DNA of 64,000 nucleotides from Pseudomonas migulae NBRC 103157 (GTDB lineage: Bacteria; Pseudomonadota; Gammaproteobacteria; Pseudomonadales; Pseudomonadaceae): positions 1-64,000 of the forward strand of contig NZ_BDAG01000013.1 of assembly GCF_002091715.1 (NCBI RefSeq). Direction: 5' to 3'. The position numbers were made by a program, and so were the translations under genes. Shown piece after piece: positions 1-7,072 of the stretch (its first letter is position 1; each line of letters starts with the position of its first letter). Under the pieces are notes generated by a model. The model saw only the letters and a list, made by a program, of their open reading frames with translations. It made no database searches and was not told the origin of the DNA.

Positions 1-127
1 TCCCAAAAAGCGCTAGAGTATGGCTGGAGAAAAGTCAGCTTCGTGATGGCCCTGCCCCCTGATATATTACTTTAACAAGACGTTATGACATGCCGCACGA
101 CGTGGCCTCTTATATGAGGCTTTACTG

Positions 128-529
128 ATGACTAAGTTTTTGAAACAGGAAGAAAAGCAACTCATGGCGGATCTCTCCCACCATGTGTCAGCGGAGAGTG
201 TGAGATCTTTGATTTGGGATAATTCTGACATTCTGGATGCATGCCCTGAAGGTGGTGAGACTGTGACCATCCTGCGACGTAGTGTCCCTGATGATTTCTG
301 GTTGGGTTTCCGGCAGCTAGTAAAATTAGGAGTAGCGAAAGATACATCGCCAGCAGCACTCTCAGACGAATATGACCAGACTGTAGAAGTGAACAGAACG
401 GTGCTAGAAGCATTGCTACTGATGCTTGTAAGGCTCGTAGAGGCCCTTCTGTGCAAAGATCGTGACGAGCCGGAGACCAAGCCGCGTGGAAGCCGCCATC
501 ATGCGCTGGGAGAAGGCCTGGAGCCTTAG
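128..529 (+). CDS. Hypothetical acidic protein (133 aa), island
   Basis: Not recognised. The protein is helical-looking, with an acidic middle and a leucine-rich amphipathic segment near residues 92-106. A GAGG ribosome binding site lies 8 bases before the ATG, which supports this start. The opposite strand is also open here, as the 3' third of the gpA-like gene. Of the two readings this one looks more protein-like, because the antisense tail is rich in His, Pro and low-complexity Leu. It may be a real gene overlapping the initiator gene tail to tail. No function can be inferred. Confidence is moderate that it is coding. Confidence 0.5.
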   Translation: MTKFLKQEEKQLMADLSHHVSAESVRSLIWDNSDILDACPEGGETVTILRRSVPDDFWLGFRQLVKLGVAKDTSPAALSDEYDQTVEVNRTVLEALLLMLVRLVEALLCKDRDEPETKPRGSRHHALGEGLEP

Positions 530-2039
530 AATCGATTAGTCCCTGAGCTTGTGGTTGATGTTCAATCTCCACGGGAAGAACGCTCTGGGCTGGCGGATTG
601 GCTATGCCGCGCTTCGCGGCTAGCATTTGGTCGCATTTCACGCAGCCACACGAAAAGCTTGAATCATTAATGCTAACTCCCCTTCCCCACTTTTTAGGCT
701 GCTCAGGCCAACCATTGGATGGTTCTTCAATACAGGTGATTTCCAAGCTAACCATGCTTTGGATATATGTGATTCTGGGCACGATTTCGCCAAATTTGTT
801 CAGTGTGTCCACTGATAGCAATTTTAAGCTATCTAGGCTTCCTTCCAGGACACCAACCATTGCCTGTAGCTGAGCATTTTTGCGCGCTGGGTTGGTCACT
901 GCTGGTTTTAGTGGAGCGGCAAGCTCCATAAGGCTTTCCGGTAGGGATGCTTTATCGAAGGCCTTACGCAACACTTTTATTTTGGTGCTATGGCCTGTCA
1001 CGCCGAAGGGCTGAATCTGCCTTGCCCTAGCAGCCTTAATTGCATAGCGATGACGAATCGCATCTTCGTTTTCACTATGTGCGTATAGTTGAAATGCGTA
1101 TGTAAGTTTTTTGAATATATAGGAAATTGCTGGGGTCGTGGCTCCGCCCTGGGTGTCTGCTGCGTTTGGTTTAGGGTATAAAAATATACTGTTTTTGTGG
1201 TCTTTTAGATAGTTTAAGGGGCGGCTTGGCTCTTGAGCATAAATATTAGACAGCTTCTGCTCTATTACCTTGTTGAGATCGCCAGTAAAATAATACAAGA
1301 CGTGCCAGTGCGGTGTGCCGTCCTTATGCACTTCCACGACTCTTATCCCCTGGAAGTCCTTCCCTGATTTGTAACCAGCATTGCCGATTGACCGCCCAAT
1401 CTGAGCGAAGACCCTTTTGAGGTAAGATTGGCCATCATCAAAGCTGGAGCCATCAAAAGATTGAGAGCTACTGTGATACTCAGGTGGGCAGGTAAGGGTC
1501 ACGAAGACCCAACTCATCCCTCGTTTCTTTGCCACAATGTCCATCGCTTTTGCCTGAAGGTATGCCTGATTGAACGTAGACTTCGCTGAATTTTTATAAA
1601 TTTCAGCAAGGTTTTTCCTTGGGCTTTTGGCTACACGCTTAGCGATTTCTTCTTCACGCGCTTTCAGGATTTCAATAGTTGCGTCCGAACAATACGGCAT
1701 CTTCCCTTTTTCTTGTGCGCCCAGGACGCCGTCGCACCTGGCCTTCTGCTCCCTTGCTGAGTCTAGAATTCGACCCAGGTTGCTCAACCAAAACTGTTGA
1801 CTGCTAAGCCGCTTGAGCCTGCCAGAAATTGTCGACGACTTAATCGATGCGACGGATACGCCAAACTCGTGATCATGCAGTGAATGACATTCTTGGATTT
1901 CTTCTGTTGCGCTGGCTGTAAGCACCCAGTGTCGGCGGGCGATGTTGGTCGCAACCTTCCTAATCGCTTCAGGGGGAAACTTTAATAACTCTTCCAGGGA
2001 CGGAGGGGAGTAACTGAAGGAAGGCTGAATCCCAGGCAC
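162..2039 (-). CDS. HUH replication-initiation protein, phage gpA-like
   Basis: Probable rolling-circle replication initiator of the phage gene A family (HUH endonuclease), which nicks one strand at an origin through an active-site tyrosine. Motif I is FVTLTCP (residues 179-185). The HUH motif is PHWHVLYYF (243-251). Candidate catalytic tyrosines are Y307 and Y314 in SYIFKKLTY. A Cys-rich patch, SCGCVKCD, follows at 463-470. The start is GTG with a weak ribosome binding site, so the true start could lie downstream. Residues from about 504 to the stop at 625 are antisense to the 133-aa gene and look non-protein-like, so the functional protein is probably about 500 aa with an added tail. It is divergent from a serine recombinase. 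No capsid genes are nearby, which suggests a plasmid-like or satellite element rather than a complete phage. Confidence 0.72.
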   Translation of the reverse strand: MPGIQPSFSYSPPSLEELLKFPPEAIRKVATNIARRHWVLTASATEEIQECHSLHDHEFGVSVASIKSSTISGRLKRLSSQQFWLSNLGRILDSAREQKARCDGVLGAQEKGKMPYCSDATIEILKAREEEIAKRVAKSPRKNLAEIYKNSAKSTFNQAYLQAKAMDIVAKKRGMSWVFVTLTCPPEYHSSSQSFDGSSFDDGQSYLKRVFAQIGRSIGNAGYKSGKDFQGIRVVEVHKDGTPHWHVLYYFTGDLNKVIEQKLSNIYAQEPSRPLNYLKDHKNSIFLYPKPNAADTQGGATTPAISYIFKKLTYAFQLYAHSENEDAIRHRYAIKAARARQIQPFGVTGHSTKIKVLRKAFDKASLPESLMELAAPLKPAVTNPARKNAQLQAMVGVLEGSLDSLKLLSVDTLNKFGEIVPRITYIQSMVSLEITCIEEPSNGWPEQPKKWGRGVSINDSSFSCGCVKCDQMLAAKRGIANPPAQSVLPVEIEHQPQAQGLIDSKAPGLLPAHDGGFHAAWSPARHDLCTEGPLRALQASVAMLLAPFCSLLQSGHIRLRVLLAMYLSLLLILLAAGNPTRNHQGHYVAGWSQSHHLQGMHPECQNYPKSKISHSPLTHGGRDPP

Positions 2040-2392
2040 GACGTCGCTCTAACAAAAGCGTCGTGCTCGGGTGGGTTGATTGATGGCTTCTAGCGCGGGA
2101 ACTGTCTCAAAGCTAACCGCCCCTGGCTAGTTGAAAAAATGCAATGAGACAGCTGCTATGATAGCGTTAGACTATTGACAGATAGTCAAGGATAGATTTT
2201 AGCTCTGAAGGTATTTCAGCATGGGGCGTCGCGCCTTACCCGCCAGCATTGTCGGTCTAGGTATCAAATAACGACCGTTAAACGATACCAGTCTAACAGG
2301 TGGTATAAGGGATCATCTAAATAGACTTCTATCATTATTGATACGCTGGTACACTGATTCCACGTTAAATGATACCAAAGGAGCTACCTGCC
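2040..2392. other. Intergenic control region between gpA-like gene and recombinase
   Basis: This gap holds no gene. It is AT-rich and dense in dyads. GACTAT-N6-ATAGTC lies at 2170-2187. Three GGTA(T/C)...GATAC inverted repeats lie at about 2260-2289, 2302-2344 and 2348-2376, the last overlapping the recombinase ribosome binding site. A candidate res site for the recombinase is the best reading; an origin for the HUH protein or operators are alternatives. Confidence 0.5.
2260..2376. other. Candidate res recombination site (three subsites)
   Basis: Subsite I: GGTATC (2260-2265) faces GATACC (2284-2289), 30 bp in all. Subsite II: GGTAT near 2302 faces GATAC near 2340, about 43 bp. Subsite III: GGTAC (2348-2352) faces GATACC (2371-2376), 29 bp. 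CGTTAAACGATACCA (2276-2290) is repeated with one change at 2363-2377. Three dyads of unequal length directly upstream of a resolvase gene is the layout of Tn3/gamma-delta res sites. Recombinase binding is inferred. Confidence 0.45.
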
Positions 2393-2962
2393 ATGTCCCG
2401 CGCTTTCCTGTACTGCCGCGTCAGCACCTCAACCCAGTTCACCGAGAATCAAGTGCAGGAAGTCAAAGCCGCTGCCTTTGATGTGCGGGCTAGTCGTGTG
2501 GTTGAGGAAACAATCTCAGGCAGCATCGCTGCCAATGAACGCCCCGGCTTTCAGAAGCTCCTAGAGCGTATGGAGTCAGGAGACGTGCTGGTCGTGACCA
2601 AGCTTGACCGTCTAGGTCGTAACGCTATGGATGTGCGGCAGACCGTTGAGCATCTAGCTGCTAATGGCATCCGTGTTCACTGCCTCGCCCTTGGCGGCGT
2701 AGACCTAACATCAGCACCGGGCAAGATGACCATGCAAGTGCTGGGCGCTGTAGCTGAGTTTGAGCGTGACTTACTGATTGAACGTACCCAGCAGGGTTTG
2801 ATTCGTGCAAAGGCTGAGGGCAAAAAACTGGGTAGGCCTGAGGCCACTAGCACCACAGCAGCAGTGCAACGACTCAAAGCAAAGGACATGACGCAGGCCC
2901 AGGCAGCAGCGGAGCTGGGTTTAGGCATTGCTACAATCAAGCGGCATTGGAATAAAGCTTGA
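2393..2962 (+). CDS. Serine recombinase, resolvase/invertase family
   Basis: Site-specific recombinase of the small serine (resolvase/invertase) family, 189 aa. It cuts and rejoins DNA at paired sites through a phosphoserine link. The N-terminal catalytic domain has YCRVS with R9 and catalytic S11, then KLDRLGRN (70-77) and [11 protein letters not shown] (122-132). A short C-terminal Hin-like helix-turn-helix lies at about 165-187. The ATG at 2393 is preferred over one eight codons upstream because AAGGAG sits 9 bases before it and translation then begins directly at the conserved fold. All catalytic residues I can place are present, so it looks active. It is divergent from the HUH initiator and may resolve multimers of the element. 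Confidence 0.88.
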   Translation: MSRAFLYCRVSTSTQFTENQVQEVKAAAFDVRASRVVEETISGSIAANERPGFQKLLERMESGDVLVVTKLDRLGRNAMDVRQTVEHLAANGIRVHCLALGGVDLTSAPGKMTMQVLGAVAEFERDLLIERTQQGLIRAKAEGKKLGRPEATSTTAAVQRLKAKDMTQAQAAAELGLGIATIKRHWNKA

Positions 2963-3472
2963 GTAGAGACGCGTCCGTTGTCTGTGATGTCCGTCCAGCT
3001 CATCGTCCTACCGACCCTATATGTGGTGAGGCGACGAGGGTATCAGGGAGCCCAGCACTGACGTTAGTTCCGATCAGTAGTCGACTGAAAAGAGCGCCTG
3101 ATGGACTGCCCCTGGCCGCCCGCTCAGCCAGCCACTGGCCTGGTGTTTCCATCGTCCTTTCTGTTGCATCCGGTCACCTCAATCATTGATCTGCGAAGCC
3201 TGAACAGTGCTGTCACGACCTGCGTGCCAGAAGCCCCCTTCAGCAACAATTTTGCGGCAGAAAAAACCGGCGGCCCTCTTGGGTTTTTTCCACGCCCTGG
3301 GCCTGTCGTCACGACGCGGACGCGGTCAAGCCTGCGCCGGCCCATCACCCCAGAACGGCCACAGCACTGCGCATAACGGCGTTTTCGGGTTTACGCAATA
3401 TCCAATCCCAATCTGCTAGGCTTGCGATACATTCCGTAACGGCCATGACTCTGATAATTCAGGAAGGAAGAA
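2963..3472. other. Intergenic region without a supported gene
   Basis: Several short overlapping open frames exist but none has a convincing start or protein-like composition. A hairpin with A/T-rich ends, GAAAAAACC (3260-3268) against GGTTTTTTC (3282-3290), could terminate transcription on either strand. The stretch 3290-3390 is GC-rich, unlike the AT-rich lipoprotein gene that follows, and may be a remnant of older island DNA. Confidence 0.4.
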
Positions 3473-4132
3473 ATGAGGGTACTTTTAGTCACAATGACAT
3501 TCATGACGTTGGCTGGTTGTGCATCGGGCACGATTAGCACACTTAATGAGGAACATTACGGGTGTAGAGCCACTGGCAACTTTTTTGATTTTTCAGGGGA
3601 AACTGCAATTGCAGAGTGCCGTAAAAAAATCGATCAGTTCTGTCAGCTAACTGGGGCTCCCACAGTTATAGGAAAAACAGCATCAGAACCATCTGGGTAT
3701 GGTCGCTATGCTACGGCTGATATAGATTTTCAATGCATTAGCGCTAAGGATGCCGAATTAAAGCAAAGGCAAATTGCAGAAATAAAAAACCAGCAAATGA
3801 AGGCCGTTATTCAGAACGCAAAATCAACCTGCCAGCAAGACTTTGGATTCACACCTAACACCCCTGAATTTGGCAATTGCTTACTGCAAATACAGCGGCA
3901 GAGTATTGAGCATGAGCGGGAGCAGTCAGCCCAAGCGGCAAGTGACGAGCGCTCTGAGGCAGCATTGGCTCAGCAGCGGCGGGAGGCTTCGGACAGAAAT
4001 GCAATGGGGGCCATGCAAATGCTCAATGATAACAATAACAAAGCCATAGACCGAATTAACAATAGGGTCACCCCTGGAATAAACTGCACAAGCTATTCTT
4101 ACGGATCGACCGTACAAACAAATTGCAACTAA
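3473..4132 (+). CDS. Predicted lipoprotein, hypothetical (219 aa)
   Basis: Secreted lipoprotein of unknown function. A short signal sequence ends in the lipobox LAGC, so C16 is the likely lipidated residue. The mature N-terminal half (about 17-105) has several cysteines. Residues about 105-190 are Gln/Glu/Ala/Arg-rich and predicted coiled coil, and the tail is Asn/Thr/Ser-rich with two cysteines. GGAAGGAAG lies just before the ATG and serves as a strong ribosome binding site. The gene is clearly more AT-rich than core genes, with many AAA/AAT codons, which fits horizontal acquisition with the island. Confidence 0.7.
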   Translation: MRVLLVTMTFMTLAGCASGTISTLNEEHYGCRATGNFFDFSGETAIAECRKKIDQFCQLTGAPTVIGKTASEPSGYGRYATADIDFQCISAKDAELKQRQIAEIKNQQMKAVIQNAKSTCQQDFGFTPNTPEFGNCLLQIQRQSIEHEREQSAQAASDERSEAALAQQRREASDRNAMGAMQMLNDNNNKAIDRINNRVTPGINCTSYSYGSTVQTNCN

Positions 4133-4181
4133 TTTTCAAAGATTAACGGCGCTTAATGTCCTTAAGAAGGGAACCCCCACC

Positions 4182-4403
4182 ATGCTGCTGAAACTGTGCC
4201 GTGATGGTCTGCTGTACGCCTTGGCGCTGTATCTATTTGCAGGGGGGTACAGTGACTTCGACGTAACCCATTGGCCCGTCGGCTTGCGCTGGATATTGGT
4301 GGGCACCTGGTTGCTGGTCATGTTCTGCCTGTGGGAGGGGCACCGAGAGCGCGCCAAACGGGCGCGAGCCAGAGAAAACTGGCCTGCGCCGCCGGAAAAG
4401 TAG
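4182..4403 (+). CDS. Small membrane protein, hypothetical (73 aa)
   Basis: Not recognised. It has two hydrophobic stretches, about residues 9-22 and 33-50, and then a basic Arg/Ala-rich C-terminal tail, so it is probably a two-pass inner-membrane protein. GAAGGGAA upstream gives a plausible ribosome binding site for this ATG. It lies about 50 bases after the lipoprotein gene in the same direction and could be co-transcribed with it. Confidence 0.5.
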   Translation: MLLKLCRDGLLYALALYLFAGGYSDFDVTHWPVGLRWILVGTWLLVMFCLWEGHRERAKRARARENWPAPPEK

Positions 4404-4514
4404 CCAGGACTTCGAATAACGAGAAATATGGTAAATCCGGTCACGGCTGAGCCTCGGCCCTAGCTCGAATGCATTCGCAGACCGGCCTCAACTCGTTACG
4501 GAGCCTTCTCCAGA

Positions 4515-4733
4515 TCAGTTAATCGTTTTTAACGCCTTTGCCTTGTCTGCCTTGTCTAGCAGTTTACCGCTTCCCCAGATAGCGAGTGCCGCTAGCGCGA
4601 GGGTGATTAGACCTGCGACGAAATTCTTACCAGGGCCGGGCTCCGCTCCCACAACTGCGAGGAAAATTCGCATGCTCCCAAAGAGGGCCCATACGCAGCC
4701 CAAAGTTCTCAATATCCATCCGATGATGCGCAT
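4515..4733 (-). CDS. Small membrane protein, hypothetical (72 aa)
   Basis: Not recognised. Hydrophobic segments at about residues 5-28 and 40-56 are separated by a short polar loop, followed by a Lys/Asp-rich tail, so a two-helix membrane protein is likely. AAAGGGA lies 7 bases before the ATG. It faces the preceding small membrane gene across a 110-base gap. Confidence 0.5.
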   Translation of the reverse strand: MRIIGWILRTLGCVWALFGSMRIFLAVVGAEPGPGKNFVAGLITLALAALAIWGSGKLLDKADKAKALKTIN

Positions 4734-4878
4734 TGGTGTCCCTTTCTTGCTGGTTAATTTGGGTGTGATCGGCGGACAGTAACATATGACTTCCCCGCTA
4801 TCTCCTAGCAGTCCATGTGTTGCACAACTACTAAGTCATGCGAAAAGCCATGATCTGCTGGATTCGTTGGTTCGGAGT

Positions 4879-4919
4879 TGTCGCATAAATCTGTCGCACA
4901 TTACAAATCACTTGCGACA
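4879..4919. other. res-like subsite of a Tn3-type resolvase
   Basis: TGTCGCA occurs at 4879-4885 and 4892-4898 and faces TGCGACA at 4913-4919. The second and third form a 28-bp dyad, the size of a resolvase-binding subsite, just upstream of the truncated resolvase. It is read as the surviving edge of a Tn3-family res site. Confidence 0.45.
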
Positions 4920-4927
4920 GGTGCTCT

Positions 4928-5101
4928 ATGGAAAACGAAGGGCACCGGGTTAGTTACGCTCGGGTTTCGACGCAAGGTCAGGATCTACAGCAACAACGCG
5001 TCATGCTGGGCCAGTGCAGCTGCCAGCGAATTTTTGAAGAGAAAGCCAACGGGGCCAAGCGGGATCGGCCTGTGCTGGGCCGTCTACTGGGTCAGAGTTA
5101 G
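4928..5101 (+). pseudogene. Truncated Tn3-family resolvase (N-terminal 57 codons)
   Basis: The reading frame matches the start of a serine resolvase: YARVSTQGQDLQQQ with catalytic S14, then EEKANGAKRDRPVLGRLL, the stretch that precedes the conserved DRLAR region of Tn3 resolvases. It stops at once after this with TAG, so the rest of the catalytic core and the DNA-binding domain are missing. A res-like dyad lies immediately upstream. It is not closely related to the intact recombinase nearby. It probably marks an older Tn3-family transposon truncated when the junction with comM formed. Confidence 0.75.
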
Positions 5102-5186
5102 CCCTTCCTTCATTCCTCTTGGTCAACCTCTGGTGGGGAGGGATGGGCTCCGGGAATCGTATCTTGGGTGTATTGATATGCAACAT

Positions 5187-5831
5187 AAGCAGGTTATGAG
5201 CGCCCGCCGCCGCGATCAGCAATGCGCGCTTGGCTGAAAGTTGGCCCTGTACTTCGTTCAAGTCTGGATAGGGTTTACTGGCGTAAAGCAAACCGTTGGA
5301 CACGTAAGGCTCGACCGGTGTGTGCCCATTGAAGTGCGCGACCGCTTCCAGCAAATGATCCACCGCTATCACCTTCAACCCCGACGCCAGGCACGCCTCC
5401 TCGGCATTCGCCCGCGGCACCATCAGCGAACGCCCGGCCTTGCGCGCTGCCAGTGCGGCCGGCAACACGCCCCGCACGGCACGTACCGCGCCTGACAGCG
5501 CCAATTCTCCCAGACATTCCACATCATCCAGTGTCAGCGTTGGCACCTGCACGCTGGCGGACAGAATCCCCAGGGCAATCGCCAGATCGAATCGTCCGCC
5601 GTCCTTCGGTAAATCAGCGGGGGCGAGATTCAGCGTGATACGCCGCGCCGGGAATTGCAGGCCTGAGTTGATGATCGCACTGCGCACCCGGTCCTTGCTT
5701 TCCTTCACCGCCGCTTCGGGCAGACCGACCATGGTCAGCGATGGCAGGCCGTTGGCCAGGTGGACTTCGACGGTGACGGCGGGCGCATCCACGCCGATTT
5801 GGGCGCGGCTGTGGACGATGGAGAGGGACAT
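5187..5831 (-). pseudogene. comM: comM (YifB family) truncated at the island junction
   Basis: N-terminal part of ComM/YifB, an AAA+ helicase-type ATPase that aids branch migration in natural transformation. The frame begins MSLSIVHSRAQIGVDAP and matches the family through GQLSAKRALLIAAAGAHNLL (about residues 196-215). The next residues in intact homologues are FSGPPGTGKT, the Walker A motif. Here the sequence instead runs into unrelated codons until a stop near 5001. Without the ATPase and C-terminal domains the product cannot be functional. The ATG at 5831 is the family start; the longer open frame upstream is not conserved-looking. Position 5186/5187 is therefore a junction between core genome and accessory DNA. 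Confidence 0.85.
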
Positions 5832-5965
5832 GGTCGTTCCTTGAGCTTTACGGGGGCCGCTTCCTGCGGGTTTTTTAAGGGTAGTCGGGAGGTGATGATT
5901 TGGTGCGGCGGCTGAGCCGCGAAACTTTCGCAGGATGTTGCGAGCTTTGTTGCGCTGCTTTGGAT

Positions 5966-5993
5966 GCGAAAAAAACCGCCACTTGGGCGGTTT
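5966..5993 (-). terminator. Rho-independent terminator after the 61-aa gene
   Basis: Read on the minus strand, AAACCGCC pairs with GGCGGTTT around a 5-base loop (5973-5993), followed by a run of T. It overlaps the stop codon of the small hypothetical gene and lies upstream of comM. Confidence 0.7.
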
Positions 5994-6177
5994 ATTCGGG
6001 GAGCCTGGTCCGACACGTGCCTGCAAGCCAGCCATCAGGTTCGAGCTCTTTGCCATACATTGCTGCCACTTTAAAAAAACGATGTTGGCTGGCAGAAACG
6101 TTCCCGGCTAAACGGAGCGCCTCGGCATGAAGCTCAGCGATGAGTAACAGTTTTGCTTGCCGTTTTTTGGGCTTCAC
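5992..6177 (-). CDS. Hypothetical small protein (61 aa)
   Basis: Not recognised. It is a basic, helical N-terminal half (about 3-45) followed by a KELEPDGW segment, with balanced composition typical of a real protein. The start is GTG with GGCAGG upstream as a possible ribosome binding site. A strong terminator hairpin overlaps its stop codon, which supports a transcribed minus-strand unit here. The function is unknown. Confidence 0.5.
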   Translation of the reverse strand: MKPKKRQAKLLLIAELHAEALRLAGNVSASQHRFFKVAAMYGKELEPDGWLAGTCRTRLPE

Positions 6178-6400
6178 AGCGACCTGCCTTTGATTGATGG
6201 TTTAGTTGTTAGGCCAGTCAACTCGAGCGCCGAAGACAGTTTTGATGCAATCAGAATGGACCCATATTTTTGTAGGACCAAGCTTGGTTTTTGGGGCCTT
6301 CTGAAGGGCGTGGGTAGTCCTTTTCCTAGAGTTTTGAAAGAGGGGGGGAAATACTCATAGCAGCGAGTTTGCATTCATGAATTTGCCTTATACACTCAAG

Positions 6401-6446
6401 GTTAATGCATAACGTTAAGCTTTAAATTATGATCGTTAGCTTTAAG
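6401..6446 (+). promoter_or_regulatory. Candidate HigA operator at higBA
   Basis: The near-palindrome GTTAATGCATAAC (6401-6413) is followed by CGTTAAGCTTTAA (6413-6425) and CGTTAGCTTTAAG (6434-6446), 21 bp apart or two helical turns. The second copy lies inside the first codons of higB. Antitoxins of this family repress their own operon at such sites, so this is a likely autoregulatory region. Confidence 0.5.
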
Positions 6447-6707
6447 TGTTCTGAGACCGAGTACCTGTTTTGCAACGGTAAGACCCGTTTGTGGTCAGCC
6501 ATTCTGAGTGTCGCGGAACGAAAGCTGACGATGCTTGATGATGCTGTCGTGCTGAAAGACCTTCGATCTCCGCCGGGTAATCGCCTGGAGGCGTTGGAGG
6601 GAAATCGAAAAGGTCAGCACAGCATCCGCATCAACGCTCAATGGCGAATTTGCTTTGTCTGGGGCTGCAACGGGCCGGAGAATGTAGAAATCGTCGATTA
6701 TCACTGA
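6429..6707 (+). CDS. higB: HigB-type toxin (RelE/ParE superfamily)
   Basis: Toxin of a type II toxin-antitoxin system. HigB proteins are ribosome-dependent mRNA endonucleases of the RelE fold. The family pattern is visible: MIVSFKCSETEYLF at the start, LRSPPGNRLEALEGNRKGQHSIRINAQWRICF in the middle (residues about 45-77) and VEIVDYH at the C-terminus. At 92 aa it has the usual length. The toxin gene precedes the antitoxin, the order characteristic of higBA. The strong match of the next gene to HigA supports the call. The pair lies in the variable zone between comM and ubiK. Confidence 0.9.
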   Translation: MIVSFKCSETEYLFCNGKTRLWSAILSVAERKLTMLDDAVVLKDLRSPPGNRLEALEGNRKGQHSIRINAQWRICFVWGCNGPENVEIVDYH

Positions 6708-6715
6708 GGTGAGTA

Positions 6716-7021
6716 ATGACTAAAAATGGTATGCGCCCGGTGCACCCTGGCGAGATCCTCAAAGAGGAATACCTGGAGCCTTTGAGCCTGACGGCTGCCG
6801 CTCTGGCCAGAGCGTTGAGCGTGTCGACACCTACGGTCAACGATATTGTGCTTCAGCGTCGGGGTGTCAGTGCTGATATGGCTCTACGGCTATCTATTTG
6901 TCTGGATACGACCCCGGAATTTTGGCTCAACCTTCAATCGACCTACGATTTGCGTAAAGCCGAGATTGAGCGAGGGGCCGCGATTCGGGATCAGGTCGAG
7001 CGGCTTGCACACTGCGCCTGA
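6716..7021 (+). CDS. higA: HigA-type antitoxin (HTH Xre family)
   Basis: Antitoxin that binds HigB and represses the operon. It opens with the family signature MRPVHPGEILKEEYLEPLSLT (residues 6-26). A helix-turn-helix follows at about 27-62, then FWLNLQSTYDLRKAE (about 69-83), typical of HigA. GAGGTGA before the ATG is a good ribosome binding site, and the gap to higB is only 8 bases, so the two are translated from one transcript. A strong terminator follows. Confidence 0.92.
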   Translation: MTKNGMRPVHPGEILKEEYLEPLSLTAAALARALSVSTPTVNDIVLQRRGVSADMALRLSICLDTTPEFWLNLQSTYDLRKAEIERGAAIRDQVERLAHCA

Positions 7022-7043
7022 TTGTTGTCTTGGATTTACCGAA

Positions 7044-7070
7044 CCCCACGCAAAAAGCGTGGGGTTTTTT
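7044..7070. terminator. Bidirectional terminator between higA and the BRO-N gene
   Basis: CCCCACGC (7044-7051) pairs with GCGTGGGG (7057-7064), followed by six T on the plus strand. A-rich sequence in the loop and nearby makes it usable from the minus strand too. It separates the convergent higBA and BRO-N units. Confidence 0.85.
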
Positions 7071-7072
7071 AT

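Noticed and set aside
3207..3419. 70-codon frame between the recombinase and the lipoprotein
   Set aside because: No ribosome binding site and overlaps other equally open frames; not protein-like enough to call.
4818..5185. TGTTGCA (4818) and TGCAACA (5179) as ends of a mini-element
   Set aside because: Only 7 bases agree and similarity stops at once; likely chance.
5001..5186. Continuation of the comM frame past 5186
   Set aside because: These 62 codons are antisense to the resolvase relic and match nothing in ComM; they are read-through at the junction.
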